A stretch of DNA of 64,000 bases, taken from the NCBI GenBank assembly GCA_030530685.1, contig JAUMUM010000001.1, positions 62,001-126,000 of the forward strand, read 5' to 3'. Position numbers and translations under genes: made by a program. This DNA is from Actinomycetaceae bacterium. GTDB taxonomy: Bacteria > Actinomycetota > Actinomycetes > Actinomycetales > Actinomycetaceae. The notes beneath the pieces are model-generated. The model was not told the DNA's origin. It did no database searches and worked only from the letters and a program-made list of their open reading frames with translations. Shown here one piece after another: positions 1 to 8,269 of this stretch; positions within the stretch are counted from its first letter, which is position 1, and every line of letters starts with the position of its first letter.

Positions 1-1653
1 GTTGGCGGGACTCCACTCGACGACCGTACCCCGCTCCGTGCCGGCTCCACCACCGTCGGGGATCTGGCCGCCGGGGCCCTGGCCGCCGAACAGCGGGCGC
101 ACGCCGACGACGCGATCGCCGCGGCCGCGCGCGTTGACCCTGGCCCACTCCTCGGGGCTCGTCACGTTGGCGACGTCCTCGTTGGCCATGCTCTCCTCGC
201 GGACGGCCTCGATCACGTGCGCCAGGCCCAGGCCCCGCGCGCCGGTGGCCAGGAAGTCCTTGATCGCCAGCTTCTTGGCGCGGTCGACGATGGCAGCCAG
301 GAGCGCCCCGGAGACGACGTCGCTGACGTAGAGGGTTTCGCATCCGCCGCCGGCGTAGGTGACCTCCACGTACTCGTTGCCGGGCTTGCGCGCGAAGAAC
401 TCCTCGACGATCGCCTCGCGCAGCGCCGCGGCGGCGGCTTCCGGCCCGCCGTGCGCCTCGACGAGCTCCTGGCGCAGCGGCAACTCGGACGTCAGGTACT
501 TGGAGAGGATATCGAGGCTGCCTTCCCTACTCGGGCGCTCAATGCGGATCTTCACGTCGAGGCGGCCGGGGCGCAAGATCGCCGGGTCGATCATGTCCTC
601 GCGGTTGGAGGCGCCGATGACGATGACGTTGGTCAGAGCCTCGACGCCGTCGATCTCGGCGAGCAGCTGGGGGACGACGGTCGTCTCCACGTCGGACGAG
701 ATGCCCGAGCCGCGCGTGCGGAAGAGCGCCTCCATTTCGTCGAAGAAGATGACGACGGGGATTCCCGCCGCCGCGCGGTCGCGCGCTCGGGAGAAGATGT
801 CGCGAATCTGGCGTTCGGTCTCACCCACGTACTTGTCGAGAAGCTGCGGGCCTTTGACGTTGAGGAAGTAGCTGCGCGCATGGTCCGCGCCATCGCGCTC
901 GGCCGTGCTGGCGGCCAGGGACGTGGCGACGGCCTTCGCGATGAGCGTTTTGCCGCAGCCGGGAGGGCCGAAGAGCAGGACGCCCTTGGGCGGCTTGAGG
1001 CCGTGCTCGCGGTAGAGATCGGGCTGCTCGAAGGGCAGTTCAACCGCGTCCTTGATCTGGTGGATCTGCTCCCCCAGGCCGCCGATGTCCGAGTAGGAGA
1101 CGTCCGGGACCTCCTCCAGGAGCAGGTGTTCAACGTCGGGCCGCTCGACGACGTCGAGGACGATGCCGTCGCGCATATCGGCCACGACCATGTCGCCCAC
1201 GCGCAGGTCGGAGCCGGTAAGGCGGCCTGCGATGCGCATAATGCGCGACTCGTCCTGGTGAATGCGCACGAGCGCCCGCGAGGCGTCGATGACCATCTCG
1301 ACGATGACGATGGCGCCGACCAGATCGTAGCCGCCGGCCTCGACGGCCACGAGCTGCTCGTTGAGGCGCACTTCCTGGCCGAGCTCGAGCTCGCCGATGC
1401 GCAGGGCGGGGGCAGCGGCAAGGTTCATCTTCCTGCCTCCCACGAGGGCGTCGATCGAGTGATCCGCGAGATTGGCCCTGAGGAAAATGGCAAATGAGGC
1501 AGGCGGGCGGGTCAGCGAATCGAGCTGGTCACCCAGCTCCTGAATGCGATCGCGCGCCTGCGACAGAGCCGATGACAGCCTGCCGTTCTTCTCCTGAAGG
1601 GAGATGACATTCTTGCGCAGCTCGACAACCTCGCTGTTATATGGCTGGGACAT
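1..1653 (-). CDS. arc: Proteasome-associated-type AAA ATPase (ARC/Mpa), 3' end off window
   Basis: AAA+ unfoldase of the ARC/Mpa family, which in proteasome-bearing actinobacteria forms a hexameric ring that unfolds tagged proteins for the 20S core. Visible in order are an N-terminal coiled coil (about residues 8-50), an OB-type middle region, and an AAA module with Walker A GPPGCGKT ending near residue 236 and Walker B VVIFFDEME near 300. The ATG at 1653 follows a strong Shine-Dalgarno (GGAGGAAGGA). 551 codons are visible, close to the full family length, but the C-terminus, where a proteasome-docking tail would sit, lies off the window. The order ARC-trmI-RecB-like nuclease matches the M. 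tuberculosis mpa region as I recall it. Whether this organism has a proteasome cannot be told from here. Confidence 0.93.
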   Translation of the reverse strand, partial: MSQPYNSEVVELRKNVISLQEKNGRLSSALSQARDRIQELGDQLDSLTRPPASFAIFLRANLADHSIDALVGGRKMNLAAAPALRIGELELGQEVRLNEQLVAVEAGGYDLVGAIVIVEMVIDASRALVRIHQDESRIMRIAGRLTGSDLRVGDMVVADMRDGIVLDVVERPDVEHLLLEEVPDVSYSDIGGLGEQIHQIKDAVELPFEQPDLYREHGLKPPKGVLLFGPPGCGKTLIAKAVATSLAASTAERDGADHARSYFLNVKGPQLLDKYVGETERQIRDIFSRARDRAAAGIPVVIFFDEMEALFRTRGSGISSDVETTVVPQLLAEIDGVEALTNVIVIGASNREDMIDPAILRPGRLDVKIRIERPSREGSLDILSKYLTSELPLRQELVEAHGGPEAAAAALREAIVEEFFARKPGNEYVEVTYAGGGCETLYVSDVVSGALLAAIVDRAKKLAIKDFLATGARGLGLAHVIEAVREESMANEDVANVTSPEEWARVNARGRGDRVVGVRPLFGGQGPGGQIPDGGGAGTERGTVVEWSPAN

Positions 1654-1774
1654 GTGTTCCTTCCTCCAAACCACACAATTCTAGGCCGCGCCTAAAGGAC
1701 GCAGAGATGGCCTAGCACACAGTGGCGGTTTCTTCCTTGCGTGCTCGGCCCGGTGCGTGCTCGACCGCTGGCGT

Positions 1775-2890
1775 CTACTCGCCTACCGAGCCGGCCCCGT
1801 CCGCCTCGGGCTCACCGCCTCGGCCCTGCTCTGCCGCCTGACGCAGCTCGGCCTCGAGCCTGTCGCTGACGGCCCGGCCGTGGCGCCCGGGCGTAGAGTC
1901 CCCCGTTTCCTCAACGTCGGCGCGGTGGGCCACATCGCGGCGAACCTTGCGAAGCTTGCGCTGCGATATCGTCCGCTCGTCGGCCCACGAGGCGTCGTCC
2001 GCGGCCTCGGCCCACGCGGGGGCCTGCGAATAGGCGGCCTTGGCCGGGCGGCGCTTGCGCATGAGCGGCGGCGAGTCGGCAGCCAGGCGTCGGGCGACGA
2101 CGAGGAAGCCCGTGTGGGCGACCATTCGGTGGTCGGGACGCACCGCCAGGCCCTCGAGGTGCCAGGTGCGCACGAGCGTTTCGCTGGCCTCCGGCTCGGT
2201 GTAAGCCTCGCTATCGCGCAGTTCCTCGACGAAGCGCGACATCTGGGTGGTCGTGGCGACATAGGCGAGGATGACTCCGCCGCTGCGCAGTGCCCGGGCA
2301 GCCGGGCCGATCATCTCCCAGGGAGTGAGCATGTCGAGGACGACGTGGTCGAGCCCTCCGGGCTCCAGGGAGCCGAGGACGTCGGCCGCCTCGCCTATCT
2401 GCACGCTCCAGGCCGGGCAGTTTTCGCCGTACCAGGAGCGCACATTGGCCTGCGCGATCTCGGCGAACTCCGGGCGGCGTTCGACCGAAAGAAGGTGGCC
2501 GTCCTCGCCAATGGCCGCCAGCAGCGATAGCGCCAGCGCCCCGGAGCCCAGGCCGGCCTCGAAGACGCGGGCGCCTGGGAAAACATCGGCCACGTGCACG
2601 ATCTGCGCGGCGTCCTTGGGGTAGACGACGGTGGCCCCCCGGGGCATGGACAGGACGTAGTCACCGACCAGGGGGCGCAGCGCCAGGAAACTCTTGCCGT
2701 CGTCGGTGGAAATGACGCTTCCCTCGTCGCGACCGATGAGTTCGCTGTGCCTGAAGGAGCCTCGCGTGGACTGGAAGTAGCCATCGCGCGTGAGAGAAAT
2801 CGTGTAGCGGCGGCCTTTGGGATCGGTCAGCTGGACGCGTTCGCCCGCCCGGAAGGGGCCGCGACGGCGAGAAGGGTTACTCGGGCTCAT
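1775..2890 (-). CDS. trmI: tRNA (adenine-58-N1)-methyltransferase TrmI
   Basis: SAM-dependent methyltransferase expected to make m1A58 in the T-loop of tRNAs. The 371-residue protein has the actinobacterial TrmI N-terminal beta domain, then a Rossmann fold with the SAM loop FEAGLGSGALAL (about residues 110-122) and a catalytic-region VLDM near 183. After about residue 285 there is a charged, low-complexity tail of some 85 residues that the core fold does not need. The start at 2890 was chosen over an upstream in-frame ATG at 3115, because the longer form would run through the divergent nuclease gene and the MSPSNPSRRRGPF start is typical. A TAGAAT hexamer lies 8 bases upstream, so the mRNA may be leaderless. 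Confidence 0.92.
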   Translation of the reverse strand: MSPSNPSRRRGPFRAGERVQLTDPKGRRYTISLTRDGYFQSTRGSFRHSELIGRDEGSVISTDDGKSFLALRPLVGDYVLSMPRGATVVYPKDAAQIVHVADVFPGARVFEAGLGSGALALSLLAAIGEDGHLLSVERRPEFAEIAQANVRSWYGENCPAWSVQIGEAADVLGSLEPGGLDHVVLDMLTPWEMIGPAARALRSGGVILAYVATTTQMSRFVEELRDSEAYTEPEASETLVRTWHLEGLAVRPDHRMVAHTGFLVVARRLAADSPPLMRKRRPAKAAYSQAPAWAEAADDASWADERTISQRKLRKVRRDVAHRADVEETGDSTPGRHGRAVSDRLEAELRQAAEQGRGGEPEADGAGSVGE

Positions 2891-2898
2891 GGTCTGCC

Positions 2899-2904
2899 AT
2901 TCTA
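2899..2904 (-). promoter_or_regulatory. Putative -10 box of trmI
   Basis: TAGAAT ends 8 bases before the trmI ATG. No convincing -35 and no ribosome binding site are visible, which fits a leaderless or nearly leaderless transcript. It sits back to back with the nuclease promoter. Confidence 0.45.
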
Positions 2905-2932
2905 CGGTGAAAATTCCGTCGGCCCTCCGTTG

Positions 2933-2938
2933 TACGGT
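2933..2938 (+). promoter_or_regulatory. Putative -10 box of the RecB-like gene (leaderless)
   Basis: TACGGT followed by exactly six bases (TGATGC) and the ATG at 2945. No Shine-Dalgarno is present. The same TGATGC spacer occurs in front of hisC. Confidence 0.5.
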
Positions 2939-2944
2939 TGATGC

Positions 2945-3772
2945 ATGAGCAAACACGCAGCGCTTTCGCCTTCCCGAGCCAAGGACTTCAAGCAGTGTCC
3001 CCTGCTTTTCAGGCTTCGGGTCATCGATAGGATCACCGAGCCCCCTTCGCTCGAGATGCTGCGGGGAACGCTCGTCCACTCGGTGCTCGAACACCTCTAC
3101 GATCTGCCCGCGCACCGGCGCACCGAGGCGGCGGCCCAGGAACTGCTACCCGTGAGGTGGCGCGCGCATCTTCAGCGGCGGCCCGCCGACGGCGACCTCT
3201 TCGAAGACGCCAACCACGTCGAGCGGTGGCTCAGCGACGCCAGCGAGCTCATCGGCAACTACTTCAGGATGGAAAAGCCCTCGTTCCTGGAACCGGCGGC
3301 CCGCGAATCCTTCGTCAACGCCAAGCTGCCCTCGGGCCTGGCGATCCGCGGCATCATCGATCGCGTCGACCGTGCGCCCGACGGATCCCTGCGCATCGTC
3401 GACTACAAGACTGGCAAATCGCCCAACCCGCGCTTCCAGGACGACGCGCTCTTCCAGATGCGCTTCTACGCGGCGGCCATCCACTTTTCGCGCGGCATCC
3501 TGCCCCGGCGCACACAACTCATCTACCTCAAGGACGGGCGCACGCTCACCTACGATCCCGTCCCGCAGGATGTCGGCGCGGTGGAACGCGAGCTCGACGG
3601 CCTGTGGTCGTCGATCGAGGAGCGCCTGGACACCGGCGTCTTCGAGCCGAAGGCCTCCCGTCTGTGCGACTGGTGCCACTTCAAGCAGTACTGTCCCGAG
3701 TACGGCGGCTCCACCCCGGAGATGAACGCCGAGGGTGCAGCGGCTTTGCGCACCGCCAAGAACCCGGCCTGA
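2945..3772 (+). CDS. RecB-family PD-(D/E)XK nuclease with probable Fe-S cluster
   Basis: 275-residue stand-alone nuclease domain of the Cas4/RecB C-terminal family, encoded divergently from trmI as in mycobacteria (the Rv2119 type). The catalytic core is visible as IIDRVDR followed by IVDYKTGKSP (about residues 137-158), the D...(D/E)xK signature. A cysteine near residue 18 (KQCPLLF) and three near the C-terminus (LCDWCHFKQYC) have the spacing of a 4Fe-4S cluster that staples the two ends of such nucleases. The substrate is probably DNA ends or flaps, but the cellular role of this family is not well settled. No helicase domain is attached. The transcript appears leaderless. Confidence 0.88.
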   Translation: MSKHAALSPSRAKDFKQCPLLFRLRVIDRITEPPSLEMLRGTLVHSVLEHLYDLPAHRRTEAAAQELLPVRWRAHLQRRPADGDLFEDANHVERWLSDASELIGNYFRMEKPSFLEPAARESFVNAKLPSGLAIRGIIDRVDRAPDGSLRIVDYKTGKSPNPRFQDDALFQMRFYAAAIHFSRGILPRRTQLIYLKDGRTLTYDPVPQDVGAVERELDGLWSSIEERLDTGVFEPKASRLCDWCHFKQYCPEYGGSTPEMNAEGAAALRTAKNPA

Positions 3773-3967
3773 GCCAGGGGCCTGCCGGCCATCCGTCACT
3801 GCGACGGCCCGCAGCTTTGCGCCGTCGGCCGCCTGTCAGTGCGACGCTAACCGTCCGCTGTTGCTGCGGTGGCGTTCTGCCTGCGCGCCGCGGACCGACG
3901 TCGCATACGGCCATCAGCCCCTCGCGCGGCGCTGCCTTCACCCAGTCGGCGAGCCGCGTCCTCGAGC

Positions 3968-3973
3968 TATTCT
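3968..3973 (+). promoter_or_regulatory. Putative -10 box of the PfkB gene (leaderless)
   Basis: TATTCT, six bases (GTGCCC), then the ATG at 3980; no Shine-Dalgarno. The 207 bp between the nuclease gene and this start hold no other clear signal apart from short degenerate repeats of GTCA(C/G)TGCGACG. Confidence 0.5.
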
Positions 3974-3979
3974 GTGCCC

Positions 3980-4825
3980 ATGCGCACACTCGTCAGCGGT
4001 CTGACCACGATCGACCTCATTCAGACCGTCGATCACGCGCCATCGTCCAATGAGAAGGTCACATCCACCTCGGCGCTGCTCGACGTCGGAGGCCCTGCCG
4101 CGAATGCGGCACGCACTGCAGCGGCTCTTTCAGCTTCGCCCATCCTCGCCTCTCCCATCGGGCCGGGACTCTTCGGAGACCTCGCGGCCCGGTGGCTTCG
4201 CCAGGCCGGCGTGGACATCGTCGACCTGGCCTCACAGGGTGACCCGCCCATCTCGGCGATCGCGATAGACGCGGTGGGCAACCGCAGCGTCGTCTCCTCC
4301 AACGCCTCCGGGCGTCCTCACGGCTTCCCTCCCGCCTCCATCTTCGACGACGTCACCGCGCTCCTCGTTGACGGGCACGTTCTTGATGTGCAGATCGCGC
4401 TGGCCCGCACCGCGCGCGGCCTCGGCCTGCCCGTCGTACTCGACGGCGGCTCGTACAAGCGGGGAATCGAAGCTCTCCTGCCGCACGTCACCCACGGCAT
4501 CTTCTCGGCCGACTACCGCATGCCCTCCGGCGAGCCGATCCAGGCGCTGGCGAAGGCGGGGATGATGTTCGTGGCGCGCACCGACGGCGGCCGCCCCATC
4601 ACGGCATACATCGGCGGCCAGGCCCACGAGGTCGAGGTGCCGCACGCAGACGTGGTCGACACGCTCGGCGCCGGCGACGTCCTCCACGGCGCGTTCCTGG
4701 CCGAGCTCGCGGGCGGGCGCAGCGAGCTCGACGCGCTGCGGGCGGCAGCCGAAGTGGCGAGCTCCTCCGTGGCCTTCGCCGGCGCCATGGGCTGGGCCGA
4801 AGCGCGGCAGGCCGGCGGCCAGTAG
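3980..4825 (+). CDS. PfkB-family carbohydrate kinase
   Basis: 281-residue sugar or nucleoside kinase of the ribokinase/PfkB family. The N-terminal substrate-side motif GGPAANAART is at about residues 37-46. The C-terminal signature DTLGAGDVLHGAF, with the catalytic Asp and the anion-hole GAGD, is at about 230-242. ATP-dependent phosphorylation of a small sugar is expected, but the substrate cannot be read from the sequence. The ATG at 3980 was chosen because the longer frame gives low-complexity residues and because a -10 hexamer sits six bases upstream. No operon partner is visible: the next gene is convergent. The last 25 bases around the stop are repeated exactly 49 bp downstream. Confidence 0.88.
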   Translation: MRTLVSGLTTIDLIQTVDHAPSSNEKVTSTSALLDVGGPAANAARTAAALSASPILASPIGPGLFGDLAARWLRQAGVDIVDLASQGDPPISAIAIDAVGNRSVVSSNASGRPHGFPPASIFDDVTALLVDGHVLDVQIALARTARGLGLPVVLDGGSYKRGIEALLPHVTHGIFSADYRMPSGEPIQALAKAGMMFVARTDGGRPITAYIGGQAHEVEVPHADVVDTLGAGDVLHGAFLAELAGGRSELDALRAAAEVASSSVAFAGAMGWAEARQAGGQ

Positions 4826-4876
4826 GCCAGGCTGGAGACCGGTGGCCCGTACGCGGCAGGCCGGCGGCCAGTAGGC
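4803..4876. repeat. Exact 25-bp direct repeat spanning the PfkB stop codon
   Basis: The 25 bases at 4803-4827, which include the end of the PfkB gene and its TAG stop, recur without mismatch at 4852-4876 in the intergenic region. The intervening 24 bp is unrelated. See the finding on gene-end duplications. Confidence 0.9.
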
Positions 4877-4940
4877 GGCAGTGACCAGCAGACGGCGCCC
4901 CGTCGACCGGCAACCGCCGGGTCAGTCGGCAAGCACCGAG

Positions 4941-5777
4941 TCAGCCGACGGCGAGTTCGTCGTCGAAAGCGGGAACCTCGCGCATATCAATCCGTGCCAG
5001 TCCCATTCGCTCGCATATCGCTTCCATGAATAGCTGGGACCAACGGTGGTACCAGGGAGAATTCGGGTGGAACATGTCGGGGGCGTGGTACCGGGCCATG
5101 TAGGTCCACAGCGAAAACTGCTCGGAGACGCTCTGCAGGTCCACCACGCGGTGGCCGCCATCGCGCATCGCCGACGTCAGGTGCTCGGAGAGTCGGCTGG
5201 CGCGCGAGGCGACCGGCAGCGGCTTGAAAGTCGGAATATTGCCGACGAAGGCCGCAGTCGGTAGACGCTCGGCAATGAGGGCTGCGTTGTCCGCGAACTC
5301 CGCCTCGGAGAGGCGGGCCAGGCCGACGTCGTTGCCACCGATGTCGAGCGTGACGAGATCGGGCCGCAGGGGCTCACCGGCCACGCGCAATCCTTCGAGT
5401 TGCGGAAGCTGCGTGACGAGCACGGACTCCGTCGTCGCCCCGGAAAGCGACAGGTTGAGCAGCGTGACCTCACGGCCGAGCACGGCGCGCAGACCGGCGG
5501 CAATGCGCGGGACGTAGCCCTGCTCGATCGACGCCGCCCCGATTCCCTGGGCTGCCGAGTCGCCGAGTGCGACGTAGATGAACGGCCACTCGCCCCCGCC
5601 GACAGCCCGTCGCTCGAGGTCCAAAAGACCCCGGCGCAGATGGAGCTCCCAGGCCCGGCGAAACGGCGTGATCATCTTCGAGACGGACTTCGCCTTCATG
5701 TACGCGGCAGTCGTACCTGCGGCCAGGCTCACTCCCGCGACCTTCCCCGCCATCGATTCGGGCACGTTTCCTCCCAT
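4941..5777 (-). CDS. SGNH/GDSL-family hydrolase
   Basis: 278-residue serine esterase/lipase-like enzyme. Block I GDSAAQG with the nucleophilic Ser, block III GGND with the oxyanion Asn, and block V DMFHPN with the catalytic Asp-x-x-His are all present, so the enzyme should be active on an ester or acyl substrate that cannot be named. The N-terminus has a short, weakly hydrophobic stretch (VAGVSLAAGTTAAY) but no convincing signal peptide, so it is probably cytoplasmic or loosely membrane-associated. It lies downstream of the TrmH gene with a 62-bp gap and may be co-transcribed. An alternative start is the GTG four codons in, which has GGGAGG four bases before it. Confidence 0.85.
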   Translation of the reverse strand: MGGNVPESMAGKVAGVSLAAGTTAAYMKAKSVSKMITPFRRAWELHLRRGLLDLERRAVGGGEWPFIYVALGDSAAQGIGAASIEQGYVPRIAAGLRAVLGREVTLLNLSLSGATTESVLVTQLPQLEGLRVAGEPLRPDLVTLDIGGNDVGLARLSEAEFADNAALIAERLPTAAFVGNIPTFKPLPVASRASRLSEHLTSAMRDGGHRVVDLQSVSEQFSLWTYMARYHAPDMFHPNSPWYHRWSQLFMEAICERMGLARIDMREVPAFDDELAVG

Positions 5778-5839
5778 TGCTTCTACCTAGGCACGTCGAA
5801 CTCGGTGTCTTGCCCCTCGCGCACGGCGCGCGAGCACTG

Positions 5840-6700
5840 TCACGCGCCCGAGCCTGCCGCCTGGGCCATGGCCGTGACGTAGGCGCACACGGAAACGGCC
5901 GCGGCAACGTTGAGTGACTCGGCCTTCCCGTACAGGGGGATGGAGACCACTTCGGCCAGGCGCGTCACGTCATACTCCGAAAAACCCCGGGCCTCGTTGC
6001 CAAATAGCCAGAGGACGGGTCGCGTCAGGTCCGGTCCCGCAGGACGCGTGCCAAGCAGCGCCGCCTCACTTGCCGCCGAGGCCAGGACCGGAAGATCCCA
6101 CTGGCCTGCGCCGTCGGCGGCCAGCACCTGCATTCCGCTGCCACGGGCGGCGCCAACGATCTCGTCGATGGTGAGCCCGTAGCCGCACGGCACGTGAAAA
6201 TGGCTGCCAGCCGCGGAGCGAATGACCTTGGGCGAGTAGAGTTCGGCGCTTCCCTTCCCGAGGAGAACGGCGTCGGCCCCGCAGGCGTCAGCCGTGCGCA
6301 CAATGGTGCCGAGGTTGCCCGGATCCGAGATGTCGAGCGTGGCAATGACCAGGCGCGCGCCGGAGCATAGCTGCCGCGCGTCAAGGGCCTCCGGCATGTC
6401 CGCGACGGCCACAAGCCCCTGCGAGTCGCCCGAAAGGTCGTCCATGTCCCGCTCGTCGAGCGGGTGCGTCCACACCTGGGTCTGCCCCGCCAGCGTGGCG
6501 ATGTCGCCGTGGGTTCGAAGAGCGGCCTCGGTCACGTAGAGGTCGCGCGCCAGGTGCGGTGCACAGGCCAGCAGTTCCCTGACCGCCTGCGGCCCCTCGA
6601 CAAGCATTTGCCGGTGCCTGGACCGCTGTTCGCGTCGGTGCAGTCGCTGCGCGCGCTGAAACTGCGCGCGCGATGCCTCCTTGAGACGCAGCGATGCCAT
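5840..6700 (-). CDS. TrmH/SpoU-family RNA 2'-O-methyltransferase
   Basis: 286-residue SPOUT methyltransferase that adds a methyl group to a ribose 2'-OH in rRNA or tRNA. The three TrmH motifs are visible: motif 1 NLGTIVRTADA, motif 2 LWLFGNEARG, and motif 3 SIPLYGKAESLNVAAA, which form the SAM-binding trefoil knot. The N-terminal 90 residues form the usual substrate-binding extension (RQMLVEGPQAVREL). The start at 6700 follows a purine-rich ribosome binding site (GAGGGGAG). Its position directly after rplT is the classic actinobacterial arrangement (tsnR/rlmB-like). Which nucleotide is modified cannot be decided here. Confidence 0.9.
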   Translation of the reverse strand: MASLRLKEASRAQFQRAQRLHRREQRSRHRQMLVEGPQAVRELLACAPHLARDLYVTEAALRTHGDIATLAGQTQVWTHPLDERDMDDLSGDSQGLVAVADMPEALDARQLCSGARLVIATLDISDPGNLGTIVRTADACGADAVLLGKGSAELYSPKVIRSAAGSHFHVPCGYGLTIDEIVGAARGSGMQVLAADGAGQWDLPVLASAASEAALLGTRPAGPDLTRPVLWLFGNEARGFSEYDVTRLAEVVSIPLYGKAESLNVAAAVSVCAYVTAMAQAAGSGA

Positions 6701-6736
6701 GTCCCACTCCCCTCTCGCGGCGGGCTCAACGCCAAC

Positions 6737-6769
6737 GGACCCCCGGGAGCCGCTCGCTCCCAGGGGTCC
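6737..6769 (-). terminator. Strong hairpin between rplT and the TrmH gene
   Basis: A 14-bp stem with a 5-base loop. The one mismatch on the + strand (C44/A62) becomes a G-U pair in the RNA read from the - strand, which argues that the structure serves the infC-rpmI-rplT transcript. There is no U-run, so it may be a partial terminator or a 3'-end stabiliser. Confidence 0.6.
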
Positions 6770-6781
6770 TCGCACGTGGCG

Positions 6782-7162
6782 TCACTCCTTGGGAGCGTTG
6801 ACGTCCTCGGGAAGAGCCTTCTTGGCGGCCGCGACGACGGCGCTGAAGGCCGCGGGATCATTGACGGCCATCTCGGCGAGCTGACGGCGATCGACTTCGA
6901 TTCCGGCCAGGTTCAGGCCCTGAATGAAACGGTTGTACGTCAGGCCTTCGGCGCGGGCGGCCGCATTGATGCGGGCGATCCACAGCTTGCGGAACTCGCT
7001 CTTGCGGGCCTTGCGATCGCGATAGTTGTATACGAACGAATGGGTGACCTGCTCCTTGGCCTTGCGGTACAGGCGGGAGCGCTGGCCGCGGTATCCCGAT
7101 GCGCGTTCGAGGGTGGTACGACGCTTCTTCGCTGCGTTGACTGCGCGCTTGACGCGTGCCAT
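6782..7162 (-). CDS. rplT: 50S ribosomal protein L20
   Basis: 126-residue L20, an early 23S rRNA-binding assembly protein. The start [10 protein letters not shown] and the basic, helical body with [14 protein letters not shown] are typical; length is slightly above the usual 117-125 owing to an acidic C-terminal end. The ATG follows AAGGAG at good spacing. It is the third gene of infC-rpmI-rplT, 19 bp after rpmI. L20 autoregulates this operon in other bacteria; I see no clear L20-like leader fold here. Confidence 0.97.
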   Translation of the reverse strand: MARVKRAVNAAKKRRTTLERASGYRGQRSRLYRKAKEQVTHSFVYNYRDRKARKSEFRKLWIARINAAARAEGLTYNRFIQGLNLAGIEVDRRQLAEMAVNDPAAFSAVVAAAKKALPEDVNAPKE

Positions 7163-7181
7163 AGGTGTTCTCCTTCTAGCT

Positions 7182-7376
7182 TCAGCGGCCCAGCAGGGAC
7201 TTCACGGACTTGAGGTTGGCGCCGTCGACCGGCTGGTCCTTCGCGAGCCTGCGGGTTCTGCGGCTCGACTTGTGCTCGAGCAGGTGGCGCTTGTTGGTCT
7301 GCTCACGCATGAGCTTGCCACTGCCCGTCACGCGAAAGCGCTTCTTCGCACCGGAGTGCGTCTTGTTTTTCGGCAT
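7182..7376 (-). CDS. rpmI: 50S ribosomal protein L35
   Basis: 64-residue L35, an rRNA-binding protein of the large subunit. It begins [21 protein letters not shown], the family hallmark, and has the usual length. A purine-rich site (GAGGGGG) lies before the ATG. It lies between infC (54 bp upstream) and rplT (19 bp downstream) and is certainly co-transcribed with both. Confidence 0.97.
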   Translation of the reverse strand: MPKNKTHSGAKKRFRVTGSGKLMREQTNKRHLLEHKSSRRTRRLAKDQPVDGANLKSVKSLLGR

Positions 7377-7430
7377 GTTTTGCCCCCTCGGTTGGACCGC
7401 GATCGCTCGCGGCGTTTCATGTGGATGGCG

Positions 7431-8081
7431 TCAGTCGGTCGCGGGCGTCGCGCTGGCGTGGCCGGTTGCCTCCGAACCCTGGGAGCGCGAGGCGCGTTCG
7501 GCTCCACGAGCCTTCCTGCTCTCGCGCTCGGCCTCGCGGCGGCGCCTCTGATCGGACTTGGCCTCGGACTTCTTTCGCAGCGGGGCGAGCACCATGGACA
7601 TGTTGCGTCCCTCCGCCCGCGGCGCAGCCTCAACGGTCGACAGCTCGGATAGTTCGTCCGCCAGCCCCTTGAGCAGGCGCACGCCCAGTTCCGGCCGGGA
7701 CTGCTCGCGTCCCTTGAACCGCAGGTCGAATTTCACCTTGTCACCGCCGTTGAGGAAACGCTCCGCTTGGCTCTTCTTCGTCCTGTAGTCGTTGTCGTCG
7801 ATCTTCAGGCCGATGCGAATGGACTTGACCACCGTGTTCGACTGGTTGCGGCGAGCCTCACGAACCTTCTGGGCGGATTCGTACTTGAACTTCCCGTAGT
7901 CCATGAGCTTGGCAACGGGAGGGTTGGAATTCGGTGCGACCTCCACTAGATCCAGGCCGGATTCCTGTGCGAGCCGCAGGGCGTCCTCTACCCGGACGAC
8001 GCCTACCTGCTCGCCCCCAGGCCCGACAAGGCGTACCTTATCCACGTGGATGCGCTCATTGACTCGTGGTTCGTTGTTGAT
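7431..8081 (-). CDS. infC: Translation initiation factor IF-3, probable AUC start
   Basis: IF-3 prevents premature subunit joining and discriminates against non-AUG starts. The N domain ([15 protein letters not shown]), the linker [15 protein letters not shown] and the C domain with [12 protein letters not shown] are all present, plus an Arg/Glu/Ala-rich C-terminal tail. I place the start at the ATC codon 8081: GAAGGA lies six bases upstream, and homologues begin just before the (E/D)PR(V/I)N(E/D)R motif. The only nearby AUG (8105) lacks a ribosome binding site, and the eight codons it would add include the rare ATA and AGG. A non-AUG infC start is the known basis of IF-3 autoregulation in enterobacteria. 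With the 8105 start the protein would be 224 residues, otherwise 216. Confidence 0.93.
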   Translation of the reverse strand: MNNEPRVNERIHVDKVRLVGPGGEQVGVVRVEDALRLAQESGLDLVEVAPNSNPPVAKLMDYGKFKYESAQKVREARRNQSNTVVKSIRIGLKIDDNDYRTKKSQAERFLNGGDKVKFDLRFKGREQSRPELGVRLLKGLADELSELSTVEAAPRAEGRNMSMVLAPLRKKSEAKSDQRRRREAERESRKARGAERASRSQGSEATGHASATPATD

Positions 8082-8228
8082 GGCTATTCCTTCATTCCTC
8101 GACATGCGTGCGCACGGAGTACTGACCCGAAGGAACAGGCATTGACCCGTTCGAACCCGGCTCCCCCGTGGGCACCAGGTGGGATGACTCCGCTTGCGTT
8201 CCGGCCACCGGCCGGTCGGTCGCCACAA

Positions 8229-8234
8229 ACTATA
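8229..8234 (-). promoter_or_regulatory. Putative -10 box for infC-rpmI-rplT
   Basis: TATAGT about 150 bases upstream of the infC start. No good -35 is visible at 16-18 bases. It would give a leader of roughly 140 bases, usual for a ribosomal-protein operon. Confidence 0.35.
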
Positions 8235-8269
8235 ACAGGCGCCGGCTTTTCCCGCCAGGCCAGCGTTCT

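Noticed and set aside
8140-8170. GGGTTCGAAC-like T-arm suggesting a tRNA upstream of infC
   Set aside because: The flanking bases do not form a 5-bp T stem and no acceptor, D or anticodon arms can be found.
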